From Geomesophilobacter sediminis (GTDB lineage: Bacteria; Desulfobacterota; Desulfuromonadia; Geobacterales; Geobacteraceae): DNA of 64,000 bases. The notes under the pieces are model-generated. The model was not told the origin of the DNA and did not search any database. It saw nothing but the letters and a program-made list of their open reading frames with translations. The stretch covers positions 96,819 to 160,818 of the forward strand of contig NZ_JAEMHM010000014.1 of assembly GCF_016458275.1 (NCBI RefSeq). Direction: 5' to 3'. A program made the position numbers and the translations under genes. Shown here piece after piece: positions 18,059-26,522 of the stretch (positions are counted from its first letter, which is position 1; each line of letters opens with the position of its first letter).

Positions 18059-18074
18059 AAAATACAAATCTATC
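18059..18074 (-). promoter_or_regulatory. shared AT-rich motif upstream of the FN3-like gene
   Basis: AAAATACAAATC followed by one mismatch and ATC. The same 12-mer with the same following ATC occurs at 16541-16556. Distances to the start codons are 60 and 58 bp (ATG 17999 and ATG 16483). A common operator or promoter element is inferred. Confidence 0.5.
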
Positions 18075-18230
18075 CGGCGATGACGGGAGCATACCAGGGA
18101 GGGGGGCGATTGCAAGCGGAGAGAGGGACAACTCGATAAGTTTTGTTGCGGCACCGATATCAGCCGACCCCGAGCGGATTGGTGATATATAATGATGCCC
18201 CAACGATTCCCAACTTAAAATCCGCGCGAG

Positions 18231-18264
18231 AAGAGCCCCTTCCGGCGTGGGAAGCGGCTCTTTC
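18231..18264. other. hairpin of unknown role
   Basis: AAGAGCC-c-CTTCC loop GGAAG-c-GGCTCTT followed on the plus strand by TCTCGTT. It could be a terminator-like structure but no gene precedes it on either strand within reach. Confidence 0.4.
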
Positions 18265-18380
18265 TCGTTCCGCCAATATCGTGACGGGCGGCGTTGCCGC
18301 CCCGAGGTCGGCGCCCAAATCGTGGGCAGATGACCCGGTTGGGCAGGGAAATTGCCGGATGCCCGCCACGGGCAGGTTCA

Positions 18381-18478
18381 CTATCCACAGAATTATCCAC
18401 AGCCCGCTGCCTCAAAAAGCATCGCAGGATTGCAACCATCAAGGATGTGCAGCAATACATCCTTAAAATTTGTCCACA
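18381..18478. promoter_or_regulatory. cluster of three DnaA-box-like sequences
   Basis: CTATCCACA (18381-18389), TTATCCACA (18393-18401, exact consensus) and TTGTCCACA (18470-18478), all in the same orientation. No dnaA, dnaN or other origin gene is in the window, so a titration or regulatory site, or chance, is more likely than an origin. Confidence 0.4.
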
Positions 18479-18531
18479 TTTTCGGCATGATTAGCGGTTC
18501 CGACATTCTATTGACGCTTGGCCCGAGACGC

Positions 18532-18565
18532 AAAAAAAGGCCGGAAATCATTAAGAAATCCGGCC
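18532..18565 (-). terminator. terminator of the siroheme reductase gene
   Basis: Minus strand GGCCGGA / TCCGGCC stem with a 13-nt loop followed by seven T residues. It lies about 34 bp after the stop. Confidence 0.85.
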
Positions 18566-18598
18566 CCTCTTCTCCTTTCGGCGTTTCTTCTTGGGACT

Positions 18599-19891
18599 TT
18601 AATTTTTTACCTCTTTCAAGAGCTCATCGAGGGTGAGTCCCTGCGCTTCCACCACGGCGAACGGCTCCTCGCCCTTGCGGTAGAGGTCGAAGCGGGGGGA
18701 ACGCTCGCCGTCGGCGCCGGTGAGCTTGGAGGCGACGACGCCGCGCTCGGCGAGCTGCGGCTGTGCGCAGCAATTGGGACACCCGGAGATGGCCCAGGTC
18801 TTCAGCATCGCCTCGGCGCCCATCTGGGCGACCATGGCCTCGGCCACCTCCCGCGTCGGAGCGAGTCCCATCAGGCATTCGTGGGTGCCGGGGCAGACCC
18901 GGAAGCGTACCAGGTCGCGCGGGGTATCGCCGCCAAGCCCGGCTGCGCTTAAGGCCTTTTCCGCCTCGTCGCGGCGGTCTTCTTGTTCCAGATGGATCAC
19001 CAGGTTCTGGTCCGACGTCACCAGCACCATGCCGCCGCCGAAGCGCTCCGCGACCGCCGCGACCAGGGCCAGATCCGCCGCCTTTACTTCTCCCGCGAAA
19101 AAGGGAATTTCCAGGCGCAACGCCGGCGAGGCCACCACGCCGACCACGGTTTCCGAGAGGGTCGGGGCCAGCGGGAGCTCCTCGGAGGCCCCAGTGTCGG
19201 CGAAGACCATCTGCCGGAAGACCTCGCGCCCGGTTTCCCGGACCAGGTGCTTCAGGCGCTTTCCCGCCGGGGTGTGGATCCGGTAGATCCTGAGCACCGC
19301 TTCGATGAGCGGGATGACGTTGGTTTCGGCAACCCCTTCGGCCAGCAGGAAACCGGGGCTGGGCTCGCGTCCGAGGCCGCCGGCGGCCCAGACGTCGTAA
19401 CGCGGTACCTCCCCCTCGGGCTGGGTGGGGACCAGCGCGATGTCCTGGATCAGGTGTCGGCCGCTGGAAATATCGGGCTCGACCGCGATCTTGAATTTCT
19501 TGGGGAGGCTTTCAAAACGGGGATTGCCGGTGAAGTGGCGGTGCAGGCGGCGCACCATCGCCTCCAGACGCGGCGAACCGGCGGTGCCGATGCCGCTGCT
19601 GGTGACCCCGCGCACGGCGCCGCCGCAGGCGCCCCGGCTGACCAGCCCCACCATTGCGAACTGCTTCGCGACGGGAGCGAGGCCGTCCTCGGTAAGCCAG
19701 TGCAATTCGATGCTTCCCCGGGTGGTGAGGTGCACCATGCCTCGGGCGTGGCGCTCCGCGATGCCGGCAATGGCTTTCGCCTGGATGGCGGAAAGCATGC
19801 CGCCGGGAAGCTTGATGCGCTGCATGAGAAAGCCCTTCTGGCGTTGCAGGTAGATGCCGTCTAAACGATAGTGACGCTGAGCGTCGGACAT
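18599..19891 (-). CDS. siroheme [4Fe-4S] nitrite/sulfite reductase-like protein
   Basis: 430 residues with two ferredoxin-like half domains and two siroheme/Fe-S halves. The N-terminal half has LTTRGSIELHWL and RGACGGAVRGVTSS (siroheme contacts). The C-terminal cluster ligands are in CPGTHEC (C-x5-C) and GCPNCC (C-x3-C). It is shorter than most assimilatory enzymes (500 or more) and fits compact anaerobic-type reductases. Substrate (nitrite or sulfite) cannot be told from sequence alone. ATG 19891 follows TTTGGAGG. The heme-rich membrane protein upstream (60-bp gap) is probably in the same operon and could pass electrons to it. Confidence 0.88.
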   Translation of the reverse strand: MSDAQRHYRLDGIYLQRQKGFLMQRIKLPGGMLSAIQAKAIAGIAERHARGMVHLTTRGSIELHWLTEDGLAPVAKQFAMVGLVSRGACGGAVRGVTSSGIGTAGSPRLEAMVRRLHRHFTGNPRFESLPKKFKIAVEPDISSGRHLIQDIALVPTQPEGEVPRYDVWAAGGLGREPSPGFLLAEGVAETNVIPLIEAVLRIYRIHTPAGKRLKHLVRETGREVFRQMVFADTGASEELPLAPTLSETVVGVVASPALRLEIPFFAGEVKAADLALVAAVAERFGGGMVLVTSDQNLVIHLEQEDRRDEAEKALSAAGLGGDTPRDLVRFRVCPGTHECLMGLAPTREVAEAMVAQMGAEAMLKTWAISGCPNCCAQPQLAERGVVASKLTGADGERSPRFDLYRKGEEPFAVVEAQGLTLDELLKEVKN

Positions 19892-19952
19892 GGTGCCTCC
19901 AAATGCAGTTGGTGAGGGAATTAACGGACTAAAGGGGCGCCGGGGACCTGTT

Positions 19953-20864
19953 TCAAGAGAGATTCCCCCAGCGCCACAGGGAGATGATGAGCACGATCAG
20001 AAAGACCGCACCCAGGTTGAGGTATGCCATGAGGTAAAAGACCCGCTCGTGCAGCGGCCTCTTGCTGCCGGAAAGGAGCTTGCCGACCTCCCGGCGCCCG
20101 AGCATCTTCTCCGCTCCGTGGGGGGCGAGCTTCAGCGCCTCGGTCAGGTCGGTGCCGGCCTGGTGCCTTCCCATGTGGACTCCGTCTTTCCAAGCCCGGC
20201 TTCCGGTGGCGTCGTAAATCGTTCCGTCAAAGGCGAAGTAGGCGGGGCGCCTCTCCTTGCCGTCACACGCAGCGAGTTCGTCGTCGGTGAGATCCCCGGA
20301 TTCGGGTATGGCTCCGGGCGCCTTGCGCTTTGCCTTCAAGCGGGGACCGATCACCGTGACGACAACCAGGGCGGTGGTGACCATGAACAGGTAGATCCCG
20401 ATCTTGACCAGCAGCAGGACCCCGAAGCGGGTGTGCAGCAAAACGTCCAGCGAGGGGATGCGGAAATGGGTGAGGATGGCCCCGGTGATGCCCATCACCA
20501 CCATGGAGAGGAGGCCGACGCGGACTTCGCCGCGCGGCAGCCCACCGGAGGCGTAAGCAGGCTTCAGGACGAGATGGACGTACAGGATGGTGCCGAACCA
20601 GAGGATGGCGATCAGCAGGTGGAGGTATCCGGCGGCAAAGCGGATGGCGCTGCGGGCGGAAAAGGCGGGTCGCACTTCCGCTTTGGGGAGGCGCGCGGCG
20701 GCGAAGGTCTTGCCGGCCGCGGTGAGTTCACCGCCGCCCGACGGGTCAACGTGGCAGGCGGAGCAGGGTTTGCCGGTCTCGGCGGCAAACTGCTCGGTGG
20801 CACGGGCAGTGGGTACGTTGAGGAAAAGAGCGCAAAGGAGCAGTGCAAGGGATACCAGTCTCAT
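19953..20864 (-). CDS. heme-rich membrane fusion: c-type heme segment, CopD-like domain, cytochrome b5-like domain
   Basis: 303 residues. Signal peptide (about 1-22), then CSACH (about 34-38), a c-heme site in the periplasm. Then come four or so membrane helices like the CopD family (about 75-190; HLLIAILWFGTILYVHLVL, LLVKIGIYLFMVTTALVVV). Next is a cytochrome b5-like segment (about 205-260; LTDDELAACDGKERRPAYFAFDG...GRHQAGTDLTEAL, heme-ligand histidines in HMGRH and the later APHG). A final membrane helix precedes the C-terminus. The b5-like segment would face the cytoplasm if the helix count is right. Upstream of the siroheme reductase. Electron delivery to that enzyme is inference. Confidence 0.82.
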   Translation of the reverse strand: MRLVSLALLLCALFLNVPTARATEQFAAETGKPCSACHVDPSGGGELTAAGKTFAAARLPKAEVRPAFSARSAIRFAAGYLHLLIAILWFGTILYVHLVLKPAYASGGLPRGEVRVGLLSMVVMGITGAILTHFRIPSLDVLLHTRFGVLLLVKIGIYLFMVTTALVVVTVIGPRLKAKRKAPGAIPESGDLTDDELAACDGKERRPAYFAFDGTIYDATGSRAWKDGVHMGRHQAGTDLTEALKLAPHGAEKMLGRREVGKLLSGSKRPLHERVFYLMAYLNLGAVFLIVLIISLWRWGNLS

Positions 20865-20873
20865 GTGCGACAG

Positions 20874-20901
20874 GTATAACCAGAGTGACGCCCAAAGTCA
20901 A
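20874..20901 (-). promoter_or_regulatory. promoter of the CopD/b5 gene, almost leaderless
   Basis: Minus strand TTGACT (20896-20901), 16-bp spacer, TTATAC (20874-20879). The predicted start lies within a few bases of the ATG at 20864, and no ribosome site precedes that ATG. Confidence 0.6.
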
Positions 20902-20914
20902 CGCTTCTCAGCAC

Positions 20915-22015
20915 TCACGCGGCGGCACAGGCCCCCTTGACCAGAGGTTGCTCGTCAGGACGCGCCGGTACCATGGGGAGGTGCAGCGCCTGGCGTACCT
21001 GGCGGTCCAGGTCGTCAAGCAGGGCGTAGCGCCGCTGATAGGCGGCCCGTTTGTTGCTGCGGATATCGGCGATGGGGCGGCGGGCATGCTGGATCGGGAG
21101 GGTGAACAGCCCGGCCTGTTGCGCCGGCTCTCCACCGATCTCTTCCCAGAACCGGTCGTAGTCGAACTTGATCCGGTCCCGTTTCTTGGCCGAGCCTCCA
21201 TACACGTGGGTGCGGCAGCTTACCCCTCTCAGGTCCTCCACCCCCAGATGCCGGCACAGGCTCTGCAGCAGGAAAAATACCAGGTTCTGGGGGCGCAGGC
21301 CGTGCAGACTCTTGGTCAGCTGCCGGATGGCATCCAGGTCCTGTTCCGAGGAGGAGCCGGTCGTTTCCGGACCGATCAGGCAGCCGACGATGGCGCTGCG
21401 CCGGCGGGAGCCGGCGAGCAGGGAAAAGGTCGCCGAGTAGAGGCGGCGCTCGGTATCGTACAGAGCCAGGGTAAGTTCCCCCTCCTTTTCAAACCGGTCC
21501 TGGTAGTGGAGACGGACGGCAAGCGGCGCAGTACCGGGAAGGTCGAGGGTCGCCAGGGTAAAATCGCGCTCCACGAAGATCGACCGGATCCAGGAGGGGG
21601 GGAAGGACTCCTCCACGAACCGGTAGCTCTCCTCGATCATGCGGACCCGCTCGGCGAGGCCGGTTCCGGTGAAAAGGTAATCGCGGTAGGGCTTTTCCAC
21701 GATCCGGGGATTGGCCGCCATGATCTGAAAAAGCGACGGACGGGCGAAGATTGCCTCCACCTTCCGGTGGTGCCGTTGGAACAGAAGCAGGCGCAGTAGG
21801 AGCTTGACCCGCTTCACCTGGATCGAGAAGTTCTCCCCCGGGTGGGCGGCAACTGCCCGCGACCATGCCGAAAAACCTGCCACACCGCTGGGAAAAACCT
21901 GGGGGGATGCCTTGGCGAACACCGGAAAACCTCGCTGGACTGCTGATGAAAAACACAACTGGGTATGGGGCGGGAACCCCGCTCGATCAGGGGCTCCGGG
22001 AATTAGTGCGCGCAA
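20915..22015 (-). CDS. VirK/YbjX family protein (DUF535)
   Basis: Up to 366 residues. The middle and C-terminal parts match DUF535: KPYRDYLFTG, LTKSLHGLRPQNLVFFLLQ, LGVEDLRGVSCRTHVYG, KFDYDRFWEEIGG, SNKRAAYQRRYALLDDL. Family members (E. coli YbjX, Shigella VirK) are linked to envelope integrity, but the activity is not known. The first 60 or so residues are not family-like. The frame opens at a TTG (22015) without ribosome site, and a GTG near 21925 with AGG upstream is an alternative start. Single gene, ending about 14 bp before the promoter of the next minus-strand operon. Confidence 0.85.
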   Translation of the reverse strand: MRALIPGAPDRAGFPPHTQLCFSSAVQRGFPVFAKASPQVFPSGVAGFSAWSRAVAAHPGENFSIQVKRVKLLLRLLLFQRHHRKVEAIFARPSLFQIMAANPRIVEKPYRDYLFTGTGLAERVRMIEESYRFVEESFPPSWIRSIFVERDFTLATLDLPGTAPLAVRLHYQDRFEKEGELTLALYDTERRLYSATFSLLAGSRRRSAIVGCLIGPETTGSSSEQDLDAIRQLTKSLHGLRPQNLVFFLLQSLCRHLGVEDLRGVSCRTHVYGGSAKKRDRIKFDYDRFWEEIGGEPAQQAGLFTLPIQHARRPIADIRSNKRAAYQRRYALLDDLDRQVRQALHLPMVPARPDEQPLVKGACAAA

Positions 22016-22339
22016 TAGAACATATTTTTAATCAAGATGCAACTTACGTTTTTCCTTCTTTTTTCCTTTTTGATTACACATTTGCGGGCGTTCAGACTGC
22101 GGCTCTCGGGGAGGGGGTGGTGGGGGTGGGAAAGGGCGGAAGTTCCGTTGCAGCGGTCGGTTCTCTATCTGCCGTTGTCTTTACTGTGTGAGTGTCCACA
22201 TCAAGAACATTGAAAGATTGAAAAGATGGGCGCACCCCGGTACAATTGCCCCTTTCCCACCGGCAGGCGTCATCGTTGTGACAGTCCCCTGAAAGCCTTC
22301 TGGGAGCGCCGCCGGCACTTCAATCGTGAGGATGACCCC
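22016..22339. other. 324-bp divergent region between the DUF535 gene and pepN
   Basis: Holds a T-rich tract (22048-22075), a G-rich stretch (22105-22140) and the pepN promoter. Nothing else was recognised. Confidence 0.55.
22218..22246 (+). promoter_or_regulatory. sigma-70-type promoter for pepN
   Basis: TTGAAA (22218-22223), 17-bp spacer, TACAAT (22241-22246). About 90 bp before the pepN ATG. Confidence 0.65.
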
Positions 22340-24985
22340 ATGTCCCATACCCATGCCCATGTCGAGATCCGCAGAGAGGACTACACCCCGCCCGACTACC
22401 TCATCGAAACCGTGGAACTGCGGTTCGAGCTGGACGCGGAGACGACCCTGGTTTCCTCCCGGCTTGCCCTGCACGCAAATCCCGACCGAGTCGGCCGGGC
22501 CCCGGAGCTCAGGCTGGACGGCGAGGAACTGAAGCTGATCTCGTTGCAGCTGGACGGTGTGGAGCTTGCCCCGGAACGTTACCGGGTAGAGGAAAAGCAC
22601 CTGGTGATCCCGGATCCCCCGGAGCGGTTCATCCTGGAAGCGGTCACCGAGATCAGCCCGGCGCGCAACACCGCGCTCTCCGGACTCTACGTCTCCGGCC
22701 CCATGCTCTGTACCCAATGCGAGGCGGAAGGCTTCCGGCGCATCACCTATTTTCTGGACCGTCCCGATGTCATGGCGGTGTACCGGGTGACGCTGGTTGC
22801 GCCCAAGAGCAAGGCTCCGGTGCTTCTGGCCAACGGCAACCGGATCGAGACCGGGGAGCTTCCCGACGGGCGCCACTACGCGACCTGGCTGGACCCGTTC
22901 AAGAAACCTTCCTACCTCTTTGCGGTGGTTGCGGGGGATCTGGTCGCCTTGAACGACCGCTTCACCACCATGAGCGGCCGTAAGATCAACCTGGAACTCT
23001 ACGTGGAGCAGAAAAACCTCGGCAAGTGCGATCACGCGATGGCGTCCCTGAAGCGGGCGATGCGCTGGGACGAGGAGAAATTCGGCCGCGAATACGACCT
23101 GGACACCTACATGATCGTGGCGGTGGACGATTTCAACATGGGGGCGATGGAGAACAAGGGGCTCAACGTCTTCAACTCGCGCTACGTGCTGGCCAGCCCC
23201 GAGACTGCCACCGACGACGACTACCAGGCGATCGAGGAGGTCATCGGCCACGAGTATTTCCACAACTGGACCGGGAACCGGATTACCTGTCGCGACTGGT
23301 TCCAGCTCTCCCTCAAGGAGGGGCTGACCATCTACCGGGACCAGGAGTTTTCCGCCGACATGCAATCGCGCCCGGTGAAACGGATCACCGACGTCCGCCT
23401 GCTCCGCTCGTCCCAGTTCGCCGAAGATGCCGGCCCGCTGGCGCACCCGGTCCGGCCCGATGCCTACCTGGAAATCAACAATTTCTACAGCATGACCGTC
23501 TACCACAAAGGTGGGGAGGTGATCCGGATGCTTGCCACCCTGCTGGGGCCGGACGGCTTCCGCAAGGGGATGGATCTCTACTTCGAGCGCCACGACGGGC
23601 AGGCGGTGCGGGTCGATGAATTCGTTCAGGCGATGGCTGACGCCGGTGGGAGGGATCTGGGGCAGTTCATGCGCTGGTATGACCAGGCGGGAACGCCGGT
23701 TCTGACGGTGACCGACCACTATGACGCGGCTACCAGGAGCTACCAGCTGATCGTGGAGCAGAGCTGCCCGGCGACGCCGAACCAGCCGGAGAAAAAGCCC
23801 TTCCACCTGCCGCTGGCGATGGGGCTTTTGGACCGGCAGGGGAGGGAGCTGCCGTTGCGCCTGTCCGGTGAAACCGGTGGCGATTCCCGGTCCCGGGTCC
23901 TGGAACTTCGGGAGGCGCAGGAAACCTTCACCTTTACCGGGGTCCCGGAAAAGCCGGTCCCGTCCCTGCTGCGCAACTACTCGGCGCCGGTGAAGCTCCG
24001 CTACGACTACACGGAAGAGGAACTGGTCCTTTTGATGACCCACGACTCCGATCCGTTCGTGCGCTGGGAGGCCGGGCAGGTTCGGGCCGGCCAGGTGATC
24101 CTCGACCTGGTGGCGGACCGGCAGCAGGGGAGGGGGATGGCCCTCGAAGACTCCTTCGTCGCCGCCTTCCGGACCCTTTTGACCGATGCGAAGCAGGACC
24201 GCGCGTTTCTTGCCGAGGCGCTCACGCTCCCGGCGGAAAGCTATCTGGCCGAGCAGATGGAGGTGATTGACCCGGATGCCATCTTCGAAGCGCGGGAGTT
24301 CGTCCGGGCCACCTTGGGCACTCGCCTGGCGGCGGAGTTCCAGCAGACCCGCGCCGCCTGTGCCCCTTCCGGTCCCTATCGTCCCGACGACGGGCTGTCG
24401 GGCTGCCGCCGTTTGCGCAACCTCTGTCTTTCCTACCTGATGGCACCGGGGAGCCAGCCGGCGATCGACGCCGCCTTCGGACAGTTCCGCAGCGCCGACA
24501 ACATGACCGACAGCATCGGGGCGCTGATGCCTCTGGCCGGCTGCGACTGCCCCGAGCGGGGCGAGGCGCTGCGGATGTTCTACGAGAAGTGGAAGGGGGA
24601 CCGCGGGGTGGTGGACAAGTGGTTCACGCTGCAGGCAACGTCGCGGCTGCCCGGGACGCTGTCCGAGGTGATTGCGCTTCTCGACCATCCCGATTTCGAG
24701 TTCACCAACCCGAACCGGGTCCGATCGCTGGTGGGGGCGTTCAGCCAGTCGAACCAGGTCCGGTTCCACGACGCCAGCGGCGCCGGCTACCGTTTCCTGG
24801 CGGACCAGATATTGAAGCTCAACACCATCAACCCGCAGATCGCGGCGCGGATGGTGACGCCGTTCAGCCGGTGGCGCCGTTTCGATGCCAAAAGGCAGGA
24901 GATGATGAAGAAGGAGCTGGAACGGATCCTGGCCGAGCCGGGACTGGCCAAGGATGTCTATGAGATAGCGGCAAAGTCGGTGTAG
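22340..24985 (+). CDS. pepN: aminopeptidase N (M1 family)
   Basis: Zinc metalloaminopeptidase that removes N-terminal residues from peptides, cytoplasmic. 881 residues, like E. coli PepN (870). Key motifs: substrate-binding MGAMENKGLNVFNS (about 265-278), zinc site HEYFHNWTGNRIT (HExxH about 305) with the third ligand Glu in LKEGLTIYRDQEFS. The C-terminal superhelix of the PepN type follows. The frame is open 38 codons further upstream, but ATG 22340 follows GTGAGGATG and matches the family start (MSHTHAHVEIRREDYTPPDY). Own promoter and terminator. Confidence 0.97.
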   Translation: MSHTHAHVEIRREDYTPPDYLIETVELRFELDAETTLVSSRLALHANPDRVGRAPELRLDGEELKLISLQLDGVELAPERYRVEEKHLVIPDPPERFILEAVTEISPARNTALSGLYVSGPMLCTQCEAEGFRRITYFLDRPDVMAVYRVTLVAPKSKAPVLLANGNRIETGELPDGRHYATWLDPFKKPSYLFAVVAGDLVALNDRFTTMSGRKINLELYVEQKNLGKCDHAMASLKRAMRWDEEKFGREYDLDTYMIVAVDDFNMGAMENKGLNVFNSRYVLASPETATDDDYQAIEEVIGHEYFHNWTGNRITCRDWFQLSLKEGLTIYRDQEFSADMQSRPVKRITDVRLLRSSQFAEDAGPLAHPVRPDAYLEINNFYSMTVYHKGGEVIRMLATLLGPDGFRKGMDLYFERHDGQAVRVDEFVQAMADAGGRDLGQFMRWYDQAGTPVLTVTDHYDAATRSYQLIVEQSCPATPNQPEKKPFHLPLAMGLLDRQGRELPLRLSGETGGDSRSRVLELREAQETFTFTGVPEKPVPSLLRNYSAPVKLRYDYTEEELVLLMTHDSDPFVRWEAGQVRAGQVILDLVADRQQGRGMALEDSFVAAFRTLLTDAKQDRAFLAEALTLPAESYLAEQMEVIDPDAIFEAREFVRATLGTRLAAEFQQTRAACAPSGPYRPDDGLSGCRRLRNLCLSYLMAPGSQPAIDAAFGQFRSADNMTDSIGALMPLAGCDCPERGEALRMFYEKWKGDRGVVDKWFTLQATSRLPGTLSEVIALLDHPDFEFTNPNRVRSLVGAFSQSNQVRFHDASGAGYRFLADQILKLNTINPQIAARMVTPFSRWRRFDAKRQEMMKKELERILAEPGLAKDVYEIAAKSV

Positions 24986-25025
24986 GCAATGAGCAAAACA
25001 GCAATGAACAATGAGCAGTAAAACG

Positions 25026-25065
25026 AAACGGGGCCGCCTCAACTCTCATTGACGCGGCCCCGTTT
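25026..25065. terminator. bidirectional terminator between pepN and msrA
   Basis: Perfect 12-bp stem AAACGGGGCCGC / GCGGCCCCGTTT with a 16-nt loop. It serves convergent pepN (+) and msrA (-). Confidence 0.85.
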
Positions 25066-25086
25066 GTAGGGAAGCGTGCTCTTTGC

Positions 25087-25692
25087 TCACCTGCCCCAGA
25101 GTTCTTTCAGCCGCCGGTCGCGCCCGCAGTTGGTGCGGTAGAACTTGTAGCGGATCGGATTCTTCTTGTAATAGTGCTGGTGATACTCTTCGGCGGGATA
25201 GAAGGTGCTGGCCGGGACGATTTCGGTCTGGATCGGGCCGGCAAAAGGCTTGTGCTGCTCCAGCGCCCGCTTGGACTGTTCGGCGAGCCGTCGCTGCTCC
25301 TCGTTGTGGTAGAAGATCGCGCTCCGGTACTGGTGGCCGACGTCGCAGAACTGGCGGTCCTTCACGGTCGGGTCGATGTTGTGCCAGTAGACGTCCAGCA
25401 GTTTCTGGTAGCTGATCCGGCTCGGGTCATACACCACCTGTACCGATTCGGCATGCCCGGTCCCCCCGGCGGAAACCTCCTCGTAGGTCGGGTTCTTCCT
25501 GGTTCCCCCCGTGTAGCCCGAGGTAACCGATACCACACCCGGCAGCTCGTCGAACGGGTGTTCCATGCACCAGAAACATCCCCCGGCGAAGGTTGCCTTC
25601 TCCTGCGTCCGGGGCGGCCCGGCCGCTCCCGCCTCACCTATCGTCAACAGGCAGCCCAGCCCGAGCAACGCCAGCAAGACCGCGACTTTCAT
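25087..25692 (-). CDS. msrA: exported peptide methionine-S-sulfoxide reductase
   Basis: Repairs the S-epimer of methionine sulfoxide in proteins. 201 residues with an N-terminal signal peptide (VLLALLGLGCLLTIGEAGAAG), so it works outside the cytoplasm; the Cys in the leader could also suggest a lipoprotein. Catalytic GGCFWCMEHPF (about 37-47), then GVVSVTSGYTGG and the Glu/Tyr-rich core. C-terminal Cys in YRTNCGRD may be the resolving residue. msrB lies 180 bp upstream on the same strand, with a dispersed repeat between them. Confidence 0.95.
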   Translation of the reverse strand: MKVAVLLALLGLGCLLTIGEAGAAGPPRTQEKATFAGGCFWCMEHPFDELPGVVSVTSGYTGGTRKNPTYEEVSAGGTGHAESVQVVYDPSRISYQKLLDVYWHNIDPTVKDRQFCDVGHQYRSAIFYHNEEQRRLAEQSKRALEQHKPFAGPIQTEIVPASTFYPAEEYHQHYYKKNPIRYKFYRTNCGRDRRLKELWGR

Positions 25693-25756
25693 GGCGAACT
25701 CTCCTCATCAAGGAGGATCGGCTGCGCACCGCTTTTCTCCGGAAAAGGTGCTGCAA

Positions 25757-25800
25757 ACCCCATCCTCACCCTGTCCCTCTCCTTGAAGGAGAGGGGACGT
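25757..25800. repeat. dispersed intergenic repeat (CATCCTCACCCTGT family)
   Basis: Starts CCCCATCCTCACCCTGT and ends with a CTCTCCTT/AAGGAGAG inverted repeat followed by GGGACGT. A related copy with an insertion is at 33800-33866 and a more diverged one at 57001-57100. Confidence 0.7.
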
Positions 25801-25873
25801 CATGGCCACTCTTTGCCTCGCTTGACTAAAGAGGTGATCCAGGTCCCCGACCCCAGATCCCCGACCCCTGCCT

Positions 25874-26419
25874 TTACTTGGTCGGCACGAACTCCAGTGC
25901 GGCGGAGTTCATGCAGTAGCGAAGCCCGGTAGGCTTCGGACCGTCGTCGAAGACGTGGCCCAGATGCCCGCCGCAGCGCCGGCAGTGGACCTCGGTGCGC
26001 GTGGTGAAAAAGCTGCGGTCGGTCTCGGTCCCGATGTTTTCCGGCGCGATCGGGCGGGTAAAGCTCGGCCACCCGGTCCCGGACTCGAACTTGTCCTCGG
26101 AACGGTACAGGTCAAGTCCGCATCCGGCGCAGCGGTAGATTCCGTGTTCGTGGTTGTTGGCCAGTTTTCCCGTGAACGCCCGTTCCGTACCCTTCTCCCT
26201 GAGCACGTGGAACTGTTCCGGGGTCAGTTGCATTTTCCACTGTTCCTTCGTTTTGACGACCTCGTCACTCATGACGTAACTTCCCTTTGCTGCGGAATAG
26301 ACTCTTATCCGGGCGGCGGCGTGGACCGTGCCGGGTTCCAGGAGGCGGTTTGCCTCCAGCAGGCTTCCGGTCACCAGCCCTGCCAGCGCCAGTCCCAGGA
26401 ACAAAACCAGGTATCTCAT
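25874..26419 (-). CDS. msrB: exported peptide methionine-R-sulfoxide reductase
   Basis: Repairs the R-epimer of methionine sulfoxide; partner of MsrA. About 181 residues. N-terminal signal peptide or anchor (MRYLVLFLGLALAGLVTG), then the MsrB fold: zinc Cys pairs CAGC and CRRC, FESGTGWPSF, HLGHVFDDGP, and catalytic Cys in RYCMNSAAL. ATG 26419 has GGGGAG upstream and begins the signal peptide; the longer frame to 26494 gives an unlikely N-terminus. Both Msr enzymes being exported points to oxidative repair in the periplasm. Confidence 0.94.
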   Translation of the reverse strand: MRYLVLFLGLALAGLVTGSLLEANRLLEPGTVHAAARIRVYSAAKGSYVMSDEVVKTKEQWKMQLTPEQFHVLREKGTERAFTGKLANNHEHGIYRCAGCGLDLYRSEDKFESGTGWPSFTRPIAPENIGTETDRSFFTTRTEVHCRRCGGHLGHVFDDGPKPTGLRYCMNSAALEFVPTK

Positions 26420-26522
26420 GCCAGCTCCCCGGCCGCTCCCGGTGCCCCGCGGCCTCAAGCTGGCGGGGAAAAAGGCGGAAACGGCCAGTACCATTTGGGT
26501 ACAGGGTTCATTATCCGCTCTT

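Larger units (their letters stand above)
18000..18598. other. 599-bp gene-free region
   Basis: Holds the AT-rich motif at 18059-18070, a hairpin at 18231-18264, three DnaA-box-like sequences at 18381-18478 and the terminator of the downstream reductase gene. No open frame here has a ribosome site or family resemblance. Confidence 0.6.

Noticed and set aside
18381..18478. Replication origin
   Set aside because: The DnaA-box-like sequences have no AT-rich unwinding region, dnaA/dnaN or parAB neighbours in the window.
22181..25042. 953-codon minus-strand frame opposite pepN
   Set aside because: Antisense shadow of pepN; composition and lack of any motif rule it out.
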